Origin: Hippopus hippopus
Lineage: Eukaryota > Mollusca > Bivalvia > Cardiida > Cardiidae
DNA: 64,000 nucleotides
Direction: 5' to 3'
Assembly (NCBI GenBank): GCA_946811185.2
Contig: OX328107.1
Coordinates: forward strand, 40,201,860 to 40,265,859
The translations under genes and the position numbers were made by a program. Under the pieces are notes generated by a model, which had not been told where the DNA came from, did no database searches, and saw nothing but the letters and a program-made list of their open reading frames with translations. The stretch's first letter is position 1, and every line of letters begins with the position of its first letter. Below are positions 54,003 to 64,000 of the stretch, one piece after another.

Positions 54003-54570
54003 TAGCCTACCACATAGTTCCGAGTTTTAGCGACCCCAAAGAAAAGGAATTTAGAAAACAATGTAGGAAAAGGAGAAAATGCTGGTAGCCAGCATTTTCT
54101 CCTTTTCCTACAACGTTTTCTACCCTTTCAAAAAAAGAAAAAAAAAAAAAAAAAAAATCAGAATTTGTGTAACGTTTGATCTGTCGTCTGCACATGCTTT
54201 CAATTTGTACCGCCGAGCCCTGGTAGCTCAGTCAGTAGCGTGCAGGACTTGAGAACACGGGGTCCAGGGTTCGATCCCTGTCTACGACCCCTGGCTCGGC
54301 CAATTTCTTTCCGAGGATTGATGATAGTCATTGCGACAGGATTCATTCCTCTCTCACCTCTGACCATTGTTTCGACGATGATTATGTTGGAAAGCAGCCA
54401 GTGGCTTGGAAAGAAAATTGTGCGGAGTACTGATAAAAGAGACTCCAGGAAAGCATGGATAGGTGCACTGGCCGCCGCGATATAACTGAAATAATGTTGA
54501 AACGGCGTTAAACACCATACAATCAATCAATTTGTACCAGTCTGAAATTTTGTTGTCTTGAAAAGAGTTG
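54003..54570. repeat. Family A element interrupted by a SINE
   Basis: agcctaccacatagttccga; perfect hairpin gtaggaaaaggagaaaatgc, tggtagcca, gcattttctccttttcctac; poly-A tract at about 54131-54157; broken in the gctttcaatttg segment by the SINE; resumes cagtctgaaattttgttgtc. Confidence 0.9.
54212..54526 (+). repeat. Full-length tRNA-derived SINE with 12-bp target duplication
   Basis: Flanked by identical tcaatttgtacc at 54200-54211 and 54527-54538. Head tggtagctcagtcagtagcg (A box), gggttcgatcc (B box); body gatgatagtcattgcgacag and gaaagcagccagtggcttgg; tail gcactggccgccgcgatata, gttgaaacggcgttaaacac. The 137-, 108- and 81-codon ORFs here are artefacts. This is the best SINE reference in the window. 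Confidence 0.95.
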
Positions 54571-54577
54571 AAGTCGA

Positions 54578-54678
54578 CCGAGCCTGGTAGCCTAGTAGGT
54601 AACGTGCGGTGAAACCCAGTGATGTCTGGTTCGATTCTCGTCAACATGTACAAGTTCTTTCCGAAAATTGATGATATT
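54578..54678 (+). repeat. SINE head, truncated
   Basis: gcctggtagcctagtaggta, ctggttcgattctcg, ttctttccgaaaattgatga; stops where family H starts. Confidence 0.7.
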
Positions 54679-54718
54679 GAGGATATTTGTTTTTTTTCGG
54701 AGAGAGATCGAAATTTAT
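54679..54718 (+). repeat. Family H, left end (rest at 56563-56964)
   Basis: gaggatatttgttttttttc, ggagagagatcgaaattta corresponds to 21377-21415. H is split here by the 1.8-kb element. Confidence 0.8.
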
Positions 54719-56554
54719 TGGAAGCCGCTAGAAAGCGGCTTCCAGTCGGAATGTACCTATTTACCATGTAGATGATCAGTAATTATTCTATTGGTTATTA
54801 TTTTTGGAAATTTTCTATAAATATCGTGTTAGTGTTACAAAATTACTCCACATGGCTCTTTCTTAAATATTCAATCAGACCTACATGAACATCAAGTCTG
54901 GTTTTCTTGCAGTATAAGTTCATTCCCAAATAACAACGAAAATACAGAAAACTAAACTTCCTTTTATTGGCTAGTCCCCCGAACTTTTCCAACTTCAAGG
55001 ATTCCTTCCTTGTTCCCAAACGAAATTATAATGCTTTCCGTCTGTCACAGCCTTCCCACCTCTAAACGGTTTTCGCATTTGTCTACTTTTTTACAAGACA
55101 AATAATGATAATTATGAGGTGGAGAGCATTTTAGAATATGATAATCAGAAGCAGTTTTATATACAAGTGTTTCGTCCAGTTTTAATCTGTACAGATAATA
55201 GGGCAGTTAACCTTTGATTAAGTTACAGACTGGTTACTACTTCAGCTATTTATAGAAAACCCTTTTTTCTTCCCTTCGTCGACACTTTAGCCGAATGAAA
55301 TTTTGTTACATGGACGATCTACCTTATGAGCCCTTTAAAATTTAGCATTTAATGTATTGTGTGTCGAAGCTGTTATGATCAGACTGTAAGTTCTGTACAG
55401 TATGGTCCTGATCTACTATACCCGTGAAAAATGTATGGATCGTGATGTAAGTTGTCCACAAAAATTACCAAAGTGGTGCATAGTGCTCGAAAATGACAGA
55501 AATAGATCAAGATCAGACAGTAGATAGTCTGTGTAATATTTTTTAATATTTTATAAGATACTGTAAACGTAAAAACTTCTTGTTTCTTTTTCCTTACTCA
55601 GTATATTAATTTCATTCGGTGTAGTGGAAAGGATAAAGTTATTCCCGAACCTATCACTGTGCATATACAACTTTTTCTTTTTACGTCGCTGCTGGTCAAG
55701 GATTTAAATGGCTCTTGAAGTTTACATTAGAAATTTTATAGGTTTGTACAAGGCCTATACAGAAAATGGTTCAAACTAATTTTTATTAAACGGTTTACTC
55801 GTATATATAGTAATAGTTACTATGTTGTTGTTGAATAGATTCAGATCCTTAAAGACTTAAAAAAAAAAATGTTTTTTTTAGTGGTTCGCGCCAACTGTGA
55901 AGGCTATGATCAGAAGAATTTTGGAGATACTATGCAAAAGTCTCTAATTCTGGAGTAGAAATATAAACATTCACTTTGTTACAAGCAGGCTAAGATACTT
56001 TTTAACAAGCAAAAAGAAAATGTTTTAGAAGAAAGTTGTTTAATTTTTTTTTCTGTTTTTCTTTTTGTAAAAAAATGAAACACAAATAAAATATCACCTA
56101 AAAATTGTAAATACATGTAGATCTACGTGAATAACGATCTAAATATCACTTTGAATAATTACTAACTTACGTAATTCCGCAGTGTCGCCTTTTATCCCCC
56201 TACAGAAGTTTGCTTTTTAAAATCATTTAATAATGAAAAATGCTGTACTTGAATGCGCAATTTCTCCATTTTCAAGCTTTGAGTAGAATTTGAAAATTCC
56301 GATGCTTTTACATGTTTTCTCACTTTAAATGATAATGATGATTATGATGATAATAATGGTACAATATAATTTAAGATTCCTCTCTTAACTCCTGCCTTTT
56401 TTCCTGCATTTTAGAATCATTTGTCATGTTCTTCCGTTTGTGGGGGGGGGGGGGGGGGGGAGAGATACAAAAATGTCATCACATTTTTCTAGAAAGTCAT
56501 TATTTCTGAAATTGTCCACCAAAAAATTGCGGCTTCTACGATGCCATGCATCAT
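54719..56554 (+). mobile_element. 1.8-kb hairpin-ended element, copy 2, nested in H
   Basis: Begins tggaagccgctagaaagcgg (terminal hairpin) and ends cttctacgatgccatgcatc. Aligned in reverse complement with 13950-15860. Flanking aaatttat at 54711-54718 and 56555-56562 is a candidate 8-bp target duplication. It carries a 19-G run at 56442-56460 and a family C-like core at about 55378. No intact ORF. Confidence 0.85.
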
Positions 56555-56562
56555 AAATTTAT

Positions 56563-56964
56563 CTTGTTTCATCTCGTGAACATCATCGGTAATATTTTCA
56601 CGAGTGTCGCATTCTGTGTATTTCATGCTTCTAACCTCCCCTCTTTTTTTTTGGGGGGGGGGGGGGACTTACATCCATATCCAGTACAGTTGTTTTCGGT
56701 AATTTCCCGTGGCATACCCCCTCCGCATAATAACGCATTACAATATTACGTAAAGCGCGAGAAATGTGGGTTAAATTACGTTATATTTCCATCTGGTTGA
56801 ATGGCACGCGCTGTTTACCTAGGTAAGAGTTCGGGAACTACTGTTTAAGCCTTCAATTGAAGAGTTAGAAAATAAAATCGGTATTTCTCACTGTCGTATC
56901 CATGAAATATCAAACAATATTCCACCGTTACTTCTCGATAAACTACTGAAACACATGAAATAAA
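56563..56964 (+). repeat. Family H, continuation
   Basis: tttcatctcgtgaacatcat, tttcatgcttctaacc, a 14-G run in place of the short G run seen at 21540, cgtggcataccccctccgca, cttcaattgaagagttagaa; ends aaacacatgaaataaa. Confidence 0.85.
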
Positions 56965-57043
56965 TATAAGTATTCATACTACAGCTTTTGTCAGGAGTAC
57001 TTTCAGTGGAAGAGGTTGAATACTATACACATTAACCTATCTC

Positions 57044-57190
57044 TAACCCTTTACAAAACAACCACAAAATTTTAGACTTGTCCAAATTGCTGGGTACCAG
57101 CATTATCCCCTTTTCCCATAATGTACAATGTTTTCAAAAGTCTTTATACTCAGGGTGGTTAAAGCACTGACCTGTCTGATAAGAGGTTAA
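57044..57190. repeat. Family A element, internally deleted
   Basis: aaccctttacaaaacaacca, acttgtccaaattgctgggt (left arm deleted), accagcattatccccttttc, gtctgataagaggttaa. Confidence 0.75.
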
Positions 57191-57192
57191 TG

Positions 57193-57395
57193 TTCCCAAG
57201 TTGCGGCAGGATTCATTCCTCATTCACCGCTTAACGTCGTTTCGATGGTGTTTATGTGGGAAAGCATCCAGTGAATTGGACAGATTGTTTTGCAAAGTAC
57301 TGGTAAAAAGCAACTGCAAGGTTACCATAGATTTGTACACTGGCCGCCGCAGCATAACTAACATAACGTTGAGGATGGCGTTAAACACCAGACTA
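57193..57395 (+). repeat. SINE, head missing
   Basis: gcggcaggattcattcctca, gggaaagcatccagtgaatt, aaagtactggtaaaaagcaa, actggccgccgcagcataac, ggcgttaaacacc. Confidence 0.8.
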
Positions 57396-57499
57396 TCGGT
57401 AAGCAAGAGATTAAGCTTCTTTGGACAATTAATAGATCTACGTTTATTCAAACCTTGGTGCGTATTCACCATTGGCTCCAAATACAGTTCCAGATTCTA

Positions 57500-57610
57500 C
57501 AAAAGCAACCTGATTGGATGAGGCATTCTGTCTGCACCAATCAGATAGCTAGTCATGGTGTCTTAAATTAGAAGCGTTTTAGACTGGTTGACAAATACGG
57601 TCCTCAGCGT
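57500..57610. repeat. Repeat K copy
   Basis: cctgattggatgaggcattc ... accaatcagatagctagtca is related to 7160-7225. Confidence 0.5.
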
Positions 57611-57638
57611 TTAGTATCAGAACTGCAGCACTTAAGGG

Positions 57639-57788
57639 TTGAGTGCATATTTTTGTGTTGTTATCGAGAAATAAAATGCAAATTGCCTTATTACATGGCA
57701 AATAACGCCCGAAGGGCGTTATCTTAAGTCATGTAATAAGGCAATTGCATTTTTTTTCTCGATGACAACACAAAAATATGCGCTCAAC
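57639..57788. repeat. 150-bp long palindrome
   Basis: The left arm gttgagtgcatatttttgtg ... tgccttattacatg pairs with the right arm catgtaataaggcaattgca ... cacaaaaatatgcgctcaac. The centre is aacgcccgaagggcgtt. It lies immediately left of G copy 2. Confidence 0.9.
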
Positions 57789-57791
57789 CTT

Positions 57792-59604
57792 TATAATTGC
57801 ACTCGCTGTTCACTTGAATCAATTTTCGAAACTGATAGAGAGAAAAAAACATGGACAAATACAACAGTAAACACGAGTTAATTTCCGTGGCGGATACTTG
57901 GTGGCACGCATAAATACACAATCTATTTTTAGCTTTGCAACAAATTTTTCGTTCGAAGACGGCCATTTTGCTGACTTCGAAATCAATACTTTCGATAATT
58001 TATCAAACAAAAAAGAAATTTCTGATACTGTCTATGAAAAATCCAGTTAACTTTCTAAACTTGAGGCTGAGCGGACGATATGGTCATTCCAGTGACATTT
58101 ACATAGATATTTCGTAAAGGATAAGTCTACATACCGTCGGCAGATCTGTTCTCGAGTGGTATCTACCTGTAGCCGACATAAGACTATCCGAGTTTTCATG
58201 CAAGCTATGAAGTGAATGATGCCACCGTTCTGTGAACTGCTTATTTGAATGTAGACAACGGTGTCACGGCTGTCAATATACAAACTGGAATAATGTGACG
58301 ATATTCCGATCTAAAATTATGTAAGCTTCCCTGGACAGTCCTACGAAACACTTTCACAAGTGCAGCTAAAATTCACCTCTCCAGTTATTTCTTTCTAAGT
58401 CGTCTGTTTGATTTAATTAACAATTCTTACTGTATCACGTTCATTTCTAGATCTATTCGTCATTTTTTCTCCAGTTCTAGGCTTGTTTTAAATATCATCC
58501 CGATCACGCCAACATTTTAAAATTCTTGACCCAGTGCATTCACTTCTTCCGATCCTTCCTGCAACATTCCTAGCTTTCAACCCACTTCCTATCAAATCCA
58601 CAATGAGCTAAAAGTTTTTCTTTACGATCAATAGACAGCAGTTCACCATATTTATTTAAAACTTAAATCCTCGCGATAAACAAACTCGGAACAACTTCGT
58701 CATAAAACAAGAAATCAACCTCATTTAAGCAGGAGTAAATTTTCTGTTTACACAGTGCACTTAATTTAACTCAGCGACCTGTGTTTCATAGAAATCGACC
58801 GCTGACGTAATTGAATGATGTAACTGATGACGTCGACCATACAAATACTTGACTCACTTTTGGCACGGTGTATTTTTTTTTATGTTTACTCAGTAGAGTG
58901 CAAATAAAGATGATAAATGTTCATCAATTTGTTCAGGTTTATTCGGGAGAAATCAGTCTTTCAGCATTGGACTGATTTAACGATTGAAATCTAAAAATAG
59001 CACATAAGGAGCTTGCATTAAATCTAAAGTTAGATAATGCAACTATTTTGGAAAAACCGAAAGTAGTCCCATTGCGTTCATCGAAAAATGGTATGACGGT
59101 TTTTTCCATTCGGCATACCTCGGGTGATGGTAGCCATCAAATCCCACGGCTGTATACGGTAACTTGATATGCACCCTACACTCTACATTTCATAGCCGGA
59201 AATACGCCGGTTCACCGTTCTGAAAATAGTAAGGCTCCTCTTAAAAAAGAAAACTTGAGTTTCAATTTTCTATCGGAATCTCTCTTACTATATTTCAGTT
59301 GACAAACAATTCGAACATTCATTTTTTAACGTGGATTATCAACTGCGATTGACGTTTTCACCGACAGATAGATAGGTGTAAATAACTTCATCGAGGTTGT
59401 TTATGTCGTTGCTAAACGACTGACAGTGGCGCCGCCATGTATAAGATCACGTGATTGGCAGTTCAAATGGAAACGGCCGTTATACGGACGAGGTTAGATG
59501 TAGGTACGGAATCGGTCGAGTTGTGACAAGTTGGTTTTTTCGTCACATGACCCGATTTCGACCAATCAAAAAAAAAAACGATTTAGATTATGAGTGCAAT
59601 TTTA
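57792..59604 (+). mobile_element. Family G element, copy 2
   Basis: Left end tataattgcactc and right end gagtgcaatttta form 13-bp inverted repeats with one mismatch. It lacks the 331-bp and 3-kb insertions found in copy 1 but contains a family E insertion (59107-59532). No coding capacity recognised. Confidence 0.8.
59107..59532. mobile_element. Family E element, copy 1, with 9-bp target duplication
   Basis: Flanked by identical ggttttttc at 59098-59106 and 59533-59541; the uninterrupted site is at about 17633-17645. Starts cattcggcatacctcgggtg, ends gagttgtgacaagtt. Internal landmarks are ggaaatacgccggttcaccg and ggcgccgccatgtataagat. No inverted repeats at the ends. Confidence 0.9.
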
Positions 59605-59609
59605 CTGAT

Positions 59610-59815
59610 TTAACTGTACCAGGCGACAAAATTTTCAACGCTTTCAGCGCCAAATATTCAAATTCGACCTTCTTCAAAGCTAAAATATAGTCCACTGCAA
59701 CTCAGAAAAATTGTCAGATAGCTTACCTAGACAAAAGGACGGTAAAGATCCAGTATCAGACTGCACGTTCTGTGCAGTCCGTAAAATCCCATGTTTTCGG
59801 CTTTGGCGCTTAAGA
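59610..59815. repeat. Family C/I element, core partly deleted
   Basis: aggcgacaaaattttcaacg, gcgccaaatattcaaattcg, core cagactgcacgttctgtgca without the full right arm, end tttggcgcttaagaggtaaa. Confidence 0.7.
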
Positions 59816-59984
59816 GGTAAAGTGAATATGCATTTTGGACCAAATATACCATATACGACAGGCATGTCTATGAATATTTTCAGATAAAGATGCATACGCT
59901 GTCTGCCATGCAAATGTGTCGACTGGAGAGAGTCGTGATTTGATGACAAAAGCAGTACTTCAAGCTGTGAAAAACAAATTGCTT

Positions 59985-60540
59985 TCGTAAATAATCTTGT
60001 AACAAACGATCAGGCGTTTTTATGACCCTGAGGAAGATGCTTCTGTAAGAATAAAACTGTAAGAAACGTAGAAGATGGTGGTAACCAGCATTTTCTCTTT
60101 TTTCTAAAATGTTTTCGTATTTTAACCATTTATCAAACAATCAGGCGTTTTAATAACCGCGAGAAAGATGCCTTCTGAAAATATTGCTTTAAAAGAGGAA
60201 AATGCTTGTAAGCAGCATTTCGGGCTTTTCCTATAATTTGTTTGCATCTTAACCCATTATCAAACGATCAAGCGTATTAACAACCTTGAGGAAGAGACAT
60301 TCTTGGGGGCGAATGTACACCATTATTTTCTCCTTCTTACCACAATATTTTATAACTCCTTTATGAGCAAATTACATTTTTTGAGGCACATTTGAGATGT
60401 CTTGGGCGAAGGCTTCCATTTAAGACTTGTGTAAAATTTTGTCCTCTGGTAAATAGCATTTTGATCTTTTCCCGTTATGTTTTTCAAAATCTGTCTATTG
60501 CAGGATCGTTAGAATACAGTATCATTTTGTAAAGGATTAA
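59985..60540. repeat. Tandem cluster of family A halves
   Basis: The left half of A is present three times head to tail, at about 59998, 60127 and 60257 (tatcaaacgatcaggcgttt-like, then gaggaagatgcttctg-like). Only the last continues to a right end (gtcctctggtaaatag). 60465-60540 is one more right-end fragment. Confidence 0.75.
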
Positions 60541-60734
60541 ATGATAAAATAATATGAATAACACGTGAACACGACTCTCCACTCTCCAGAGAATATTGCA
60601 TCAACAAGTCTTGTTATAGAAATATGTAAATAGCTCGATTAGCTGTCAAGATATGTTTGGGTTTCATCAAGAAATAGTTCTTGAATATTTATAGATATAC
60701 GTGAAATAACATAATTAATAATTATAGACTCTCT

Positions 60735-61140
60735 CTTAACTCTTCGCCAAACGACAGAATTGTAGACTTGCCCAAATTGAAAGCATTAGCAGACGACAAA
60801 GTGACTCTGACTTGAATGATGGTATTTGTTTCTGAAAGTGTAGAAAACATTGAGGGGAAAAAGAGAAAATGCTGGTTTCCAGCATTTTCTCTTTTTCCCC
60901 GCAATGTTTTCAAAGGCTTTGTTCTCAAGGGAATGTAAAAATACAGGATTGTTTAAAATAGGGTTGAGATACCTTTTACTGAACGATCCCGTTTATAACC
61001 ACCCTTAAGAAGAAGGCCTTTGAAAACATTGTAGGAAAAGGGGAAAAAAAATGCTCTCAAAGCATATGTAATTTGTCATCTGCAAAGGTTTAAAGTTTAC
61101 GGAAGTAAAAATCATAAAGTTTGTTGTCTGGTTCAGACTT
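60735..61140. repeat. Two adjacent family A elements
   Basis: 60735-60966 is complete with a perfect hairpin carrying paired changes (gaggggaaaaagagaaaatg / cattttctctttttccccgc). 60970-61140 is a reduced copy in the opposite orientation (actgaacgatcccgtttata ... gttgtctggttcag). Confidence 0.85.
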
Positions 61141-61275
61141 ATGTAATTTTTGCACAAAAGCTGAAAAAAAAAAACCCTTCACCTCTTTTGTATAACAGGG
61201 GCCAAACTTCTTGCTTTATTTATCTTTTTAAACGGTGTATTTATTGACATGGAGATTAAGAAATAATATACTTGT

Positions 61276-61537
61276 GAGCCATGCTCTCTGAATAGGGTGT
61301 TTAATGCACCAGCAAAAAGTATCGACCCATGCCAGACTGCGCATCTCACGTAGGCTGACATGAGTCGATCCTTTTTTCTATGTGTAAATTTTCTGCATGT
61401 CCAAGGACCACTCTACCTTATAATTCAGTCGGTTGTGAGACAAAATGAATTTTATGGATCCAAAATAATGTGGGGACTTGCTTAAAATAATGCATCACAG
61501 AGTTGCATTAAATTCCCGTTTGCCAGAGCACGGCTCA
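61276..61537. repeat. Family B element, complete
   Basis: gtgagccatgctctctgaat; degraded palindrome gccagactgcgcatctcacg, taggctgacatg; right end ccagagcacggctcaaa. Confidence 0.85.
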
Positions 61538-61639
61538 AATGTTTTTCCTATCTAACACTGAAATACAAATGACGGTAATGACAGGCTATGTCAGTATCAA
61601 ATCCCTATTATTGTCTATAATATCGGTCAGAATCTAAAC

Positions 61640-61790
61640 CTTTTACAAACATTTTTCATCTAATTTCTTTGAGGAAAATGCTTCTGAAAACATGAAAAAA
61701 CATATTCTGTCCTTGTCAAAAACAAATTCCTCGTTTGTCGTCGGCAAATGCTTTCAATTCGGAAAAACCGAACATTTTGCCGTCGTCTTG
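61640..61790. repeat. Family A remnant
   Basis: gaggaaaatgcttctgaaaa, gtttgtcgtcggcaaatgct, ttcaattcgg; no hairpin left. Confidence 0.55.
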
Positions 61791-61988
61791 TTCTAGGAGC
61801 CGATAGGAAATTCCGTTCGACTTATTTAAAAAGATAAATTTCTCGGAAATACAGTAAATCAATACTAGGATTTTACCGTACGGATTTTGATTTGTGTAAG
61901 GTAACCCTCACACATATATAGTTTCTAATAGTTAACCAAGACCGGAGGGAACGTCATAATTCTCAATAAAATCGATTATATGGGTAGG

Positions 61989-62990
61989 TACGATGACGTC
62001 ATATCTGGTCTCATAGACATAGACTGTGTTTCCGATCTAAAAACGACCTTCCGTAATTGTGTACTTTGACGTCATGTCTGATTTCATAGACTCTGTTCTT
62101 TATCAAAAAACGATTTTCCGTAATTGTGTACTTTTACGACATGTCTGGTTTCATAGACTGTTTTACGGATCAAAGAAAAAAAAAAACGATTTTCCATGAT
62201 TGTGTACTTTGACGTCATGTCTTGTCTCGTGGACTCTGGTTTCATAGACTGTGTTCCCGATCACAAAACGACTTCCTGTAATTGTGTACTTTGACGTCAT
62301 GTCTTGTCTCGTGGACTATCATTCGGCATACCTCGGGTGATGGGAGCAATCAAATCCCTCGGCTGTATCTGGTGGATTGATATGCACCTAAACGCTAGAT
62401 TTCATCGCCGGAAATACGCCGGTTTACCGTTCTGAAAATTGTAAGGCTCCTCTTAAAAAAGAAAACTTGAGTCTCAATTTTCTATCGAAATCTTTCTAAC
62501 TATATTTCAGTTGACAAACAGTTCGTACATTCATTTTTTAACGTGGTTTCAATTCTGATTGAAGTTTTCACCGACAGATAGATAGATGTGAATAACTTCA
62601 TCGAGGTTGTTTATGTCGTTGCTATACGACTGACAGTGGCGCCGCCATGTATAAGATCACGTGATTGGCAGTTCAAATGGAAACGACCGTTATACAGACG
62701 AGGTTAGATGTAGGTACGGAAACGGCCGAGTTGTGACGAGTGGTGGACCGTGTTCCCGATCACAAAACGACTTTCCGTAATTGTGTACTTTGACGTCATG
62801 TCTTGTCTCGTGGACTGTGTTCCCGATCGCAAAACGACTTCCCGTAATTGTGTACTATGACGACATGTTTTGTCTCGTGGACTGTGTTCCGGATCACATA
62901 ACGATTTCCTGAATTGTGTACTATGACATCATATCTTGTCTCATAGAAAAAGACGGTGTTCCTGATCACAAAACAACATTGTTGTAACAC
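61989..62990 (+). repeat. 67-82-bp tandem array carrying TGACGTCA sites
   Basis: Units read gtgttcccgatcacaaaacg, acttcctgtaattgtgtact, ttgacgtcatgtcttgtctc, gtggact. Perfect TGACGTCA occurs at 61994, 62067, 62210, 62292 and 62791; single-change variants are near 62134, 62858 and 62923. Family E is inserted at 62320-62742. The one minus-strand ORF is an artefact of the repeat. Confidence 0.85.
62320..62742. mobile_element. Family E element, copy 2
   Basis: Starts cattcggcatacctcgggtg, ends gagttgtgacgagtg. Flanked by gtggactat (62311-62319) and gtggaccgt (62743-62751), a 9-bp duplication with two changes. Same orientation as copy 1. Confidence 0.85.
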
Positions 62991-63184
62991 AAAAAAATTA
63001 CAGTTTTACTGAATGTAACCGACCAGTATGTTTATACTAGCAGGCTAAAATATGTTTTTTTTCATTTATCGGCATTTACAACCCATTAAGCTGCTACCTT
63101 AAAACATTGAACATTTCCGATAAAAGTCAATATTTTGTGAATTTAAATTTCATTTTTTAAAACAACGAAATTAAAGAATCTCAT

Positions 63185-63290
63185 CGTATCAGACAGTGAA
63201 GGCCAAGATCAGATTGCACTTTTTTAGCAGTCTGATCTTGACATACACTGTCCGGTTAAGCCGCGCTAAGTATCTAAAGGCTTAGAGTAA
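63185..63290. repeat. Family C element, short
   Basis: cagacagtgaaggccaagat, core gcacttttttagcagtctga with mutated centre, right end ctaagtatctaaaggcttag. Confidence 0.6.
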
Positions 63291-63700
63291 AATCGAATTC
63301 CATGTAAATCTCATGTATTAGCCAGTATTTGATCAAGAGGCATTCCATGTTAATGCAACATATGATATTTTTTGTCGGAAATATACGACCTCGTCACGTT
63401 CGTGCCATATTTCATTTCCTTAATTAAACAAAGTATTTACTTTGCGGAATCGAAATTAGCGAGATTCTGTTTCCTTTTTTTTTTCATTTAAGTTCCTTCG
63501 TTTTTCTTGACTCACTGACGTATGAGTTTACCGTTTCTGGAAAGGTATGAACAGTGACTAAAAGAAAAAAAAAGTGTTGCTATCAAAGGACTTAAGGTCC
63601 TGAAAAGCAGATTTGTGCAGGATTGTGAATGTAGCAGGATGTAATAGCGTTTTATTGAGGAATTGAAAATAAATTTTCATCATAACTATGTAATACACAT
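63291..63700. other. Unassigned stretch
   Basis: Nothing recognised. Confidence 0.45.
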
Positions 63701-63855
63701 TTAACCATTTACTAAGCAATCTCGAGTTTTAATGAAAACAAAGGATTTCGAAAACGCTGTGGGAAATGAAGAAAATGTTCCTGACCAGCATGTTATATTT
63801 TCGCACGATGTTTTGTACCTTATCAAAGACAAATCCTATTATGTGAGCCAAATCT
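63701..63855. repeat. Family A element, right-truncated
   Basis: ttaaccatttactaagcaat; hairpin gctgtgggaaatgaagaaaa, tgttcctgaccagca; ends at repeat L. Confidence 0.75.
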
Positions 63856-63985
63856 AATCTAATTAGAATTTTCTAAATTTGAAAGTGACACAACAGCTGA
63901 TTGGCTAAACCATTTGGTTTAGCCAATCAGAAGTTGTGTTACTTTTGAATTTAGAAAAGCTTGGAGAATAAGACCAAAAGCGTTC
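63856..63985. repeat. Repeat L, long palindrome
   Basis: ttctaaatttgaaagtgaca, caacagctgattggctaaac mirrored by gtttagccaatcagaagttg, tgttacttttgaatttagaa, centre catttg. Related to 28605-28758. Confidence 0.85.
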
Positions 63986-64000
63986 TTAAGAATGGTTGAT

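Noticed and set aside
54354..54767. 137-codon minus-strand ORF
   Set aside because: Spans a SINE, a family A end, a second SINE head and the 1.8-kb element; a chance reading frame.
57201..57521. 106-codon ORF
   Set aside because: Lies mostly on a SINE body shared with other copies.
38517..64000. Further exons of the receptor gene
   Set aside because: I looked for the rest of the Venus-flytrap domain and for hydrophobic seven-helix segments in the downstream frames and recognised none; short exons could still be missed by eye.

Overview
The window looks like metazoan nuclear DNA, most likely from a bivalve mollusc. It is AT-rich, has no long open reading frames, contains one exon with a clean GT splice donor, and is packed with short palindromic DNA-transposon derivatives and tRNA-headed SINEs whose 3' ends resemble molluscan V-SINE/L2-type tails. 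The bivalve assignment rests on the general look of these repeats and was not searched against a database.

Only one convincing host gene segment is visible: the first coding exon (38253-38516, + strand) of a GABA-B-receptor-like family 3 GPCR. It has a signal peptide, the start of the Venus-flytrap domain and a phase-0 splice donor. I found no later exon of that gene in the 25 kb downstream. Two decayed transposase fragments (Tc1-like, 24740-25007, minus; mariner-like, 50963-51172, plus) are the only other protein-coding traces.

The rest is a stratified repeat landscape. I use letters for families defined by comparing copies within this window. A: about 230-bp TTAA-flanked elements with CCCTTTACCA-type ends and a central hairpin; more than thirty copies or fragments. 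B: about 270-bp elements with TGAGCC/GGCTCA ends and a CAGCCTGCGCAG palindrome; about eighteen copies. C: about 210-bp TTAA/CCCTTA elements with a GATCAGACTGCAC palindrome; over twenty copies or fragments, including a variant I call C/I. D: 261-bp elements with long inverted repeats that each contain a hairpin; two copies. E: 423-426-bp elements with 9-bp target duplications; two copies. F: about 600-bp dispersed repeat; three copies. G: about 1.4-1.5-kb element with TATAATTGCACTC ends; two copies. H: about 450-bp repeat starting in a hairpin; four copies. J: TTAA-type element with AAGCCCCAGTAGCGGCC-like ends; two copies. K, L and M are short repeats.

Layout. 0-13 kb: scattered A/B/C/F copies, a Tc1-type MITE inside a SINE, and a hairpin repeat at 3.6-3.9 kb. 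13-17.7 kb: a nest in which G was interrupted by a 3-kb inverted-repeat element that contains a 1.9-kb element. 17.7-33 kb: dense A/B/C/D/H/J. 33-35 kb: a 160-bp degenerate tandem array, then a B copy expanded into a 48-bp array. 35-50 kb: A/B/C, SINEs and the receptor exon. 51-53 kb: a second degenerate tandem array. 54-60 kb: the second copies of the 1.9-kb element and of G, the latter preserving the uninterrupted site for the 13-kb nest. 60-63 kb: tandemly copied A halves and a TGACGTCA-bearing array. Because paired filled and empty sites occur within one window, the insertion order can be read directly in several places.
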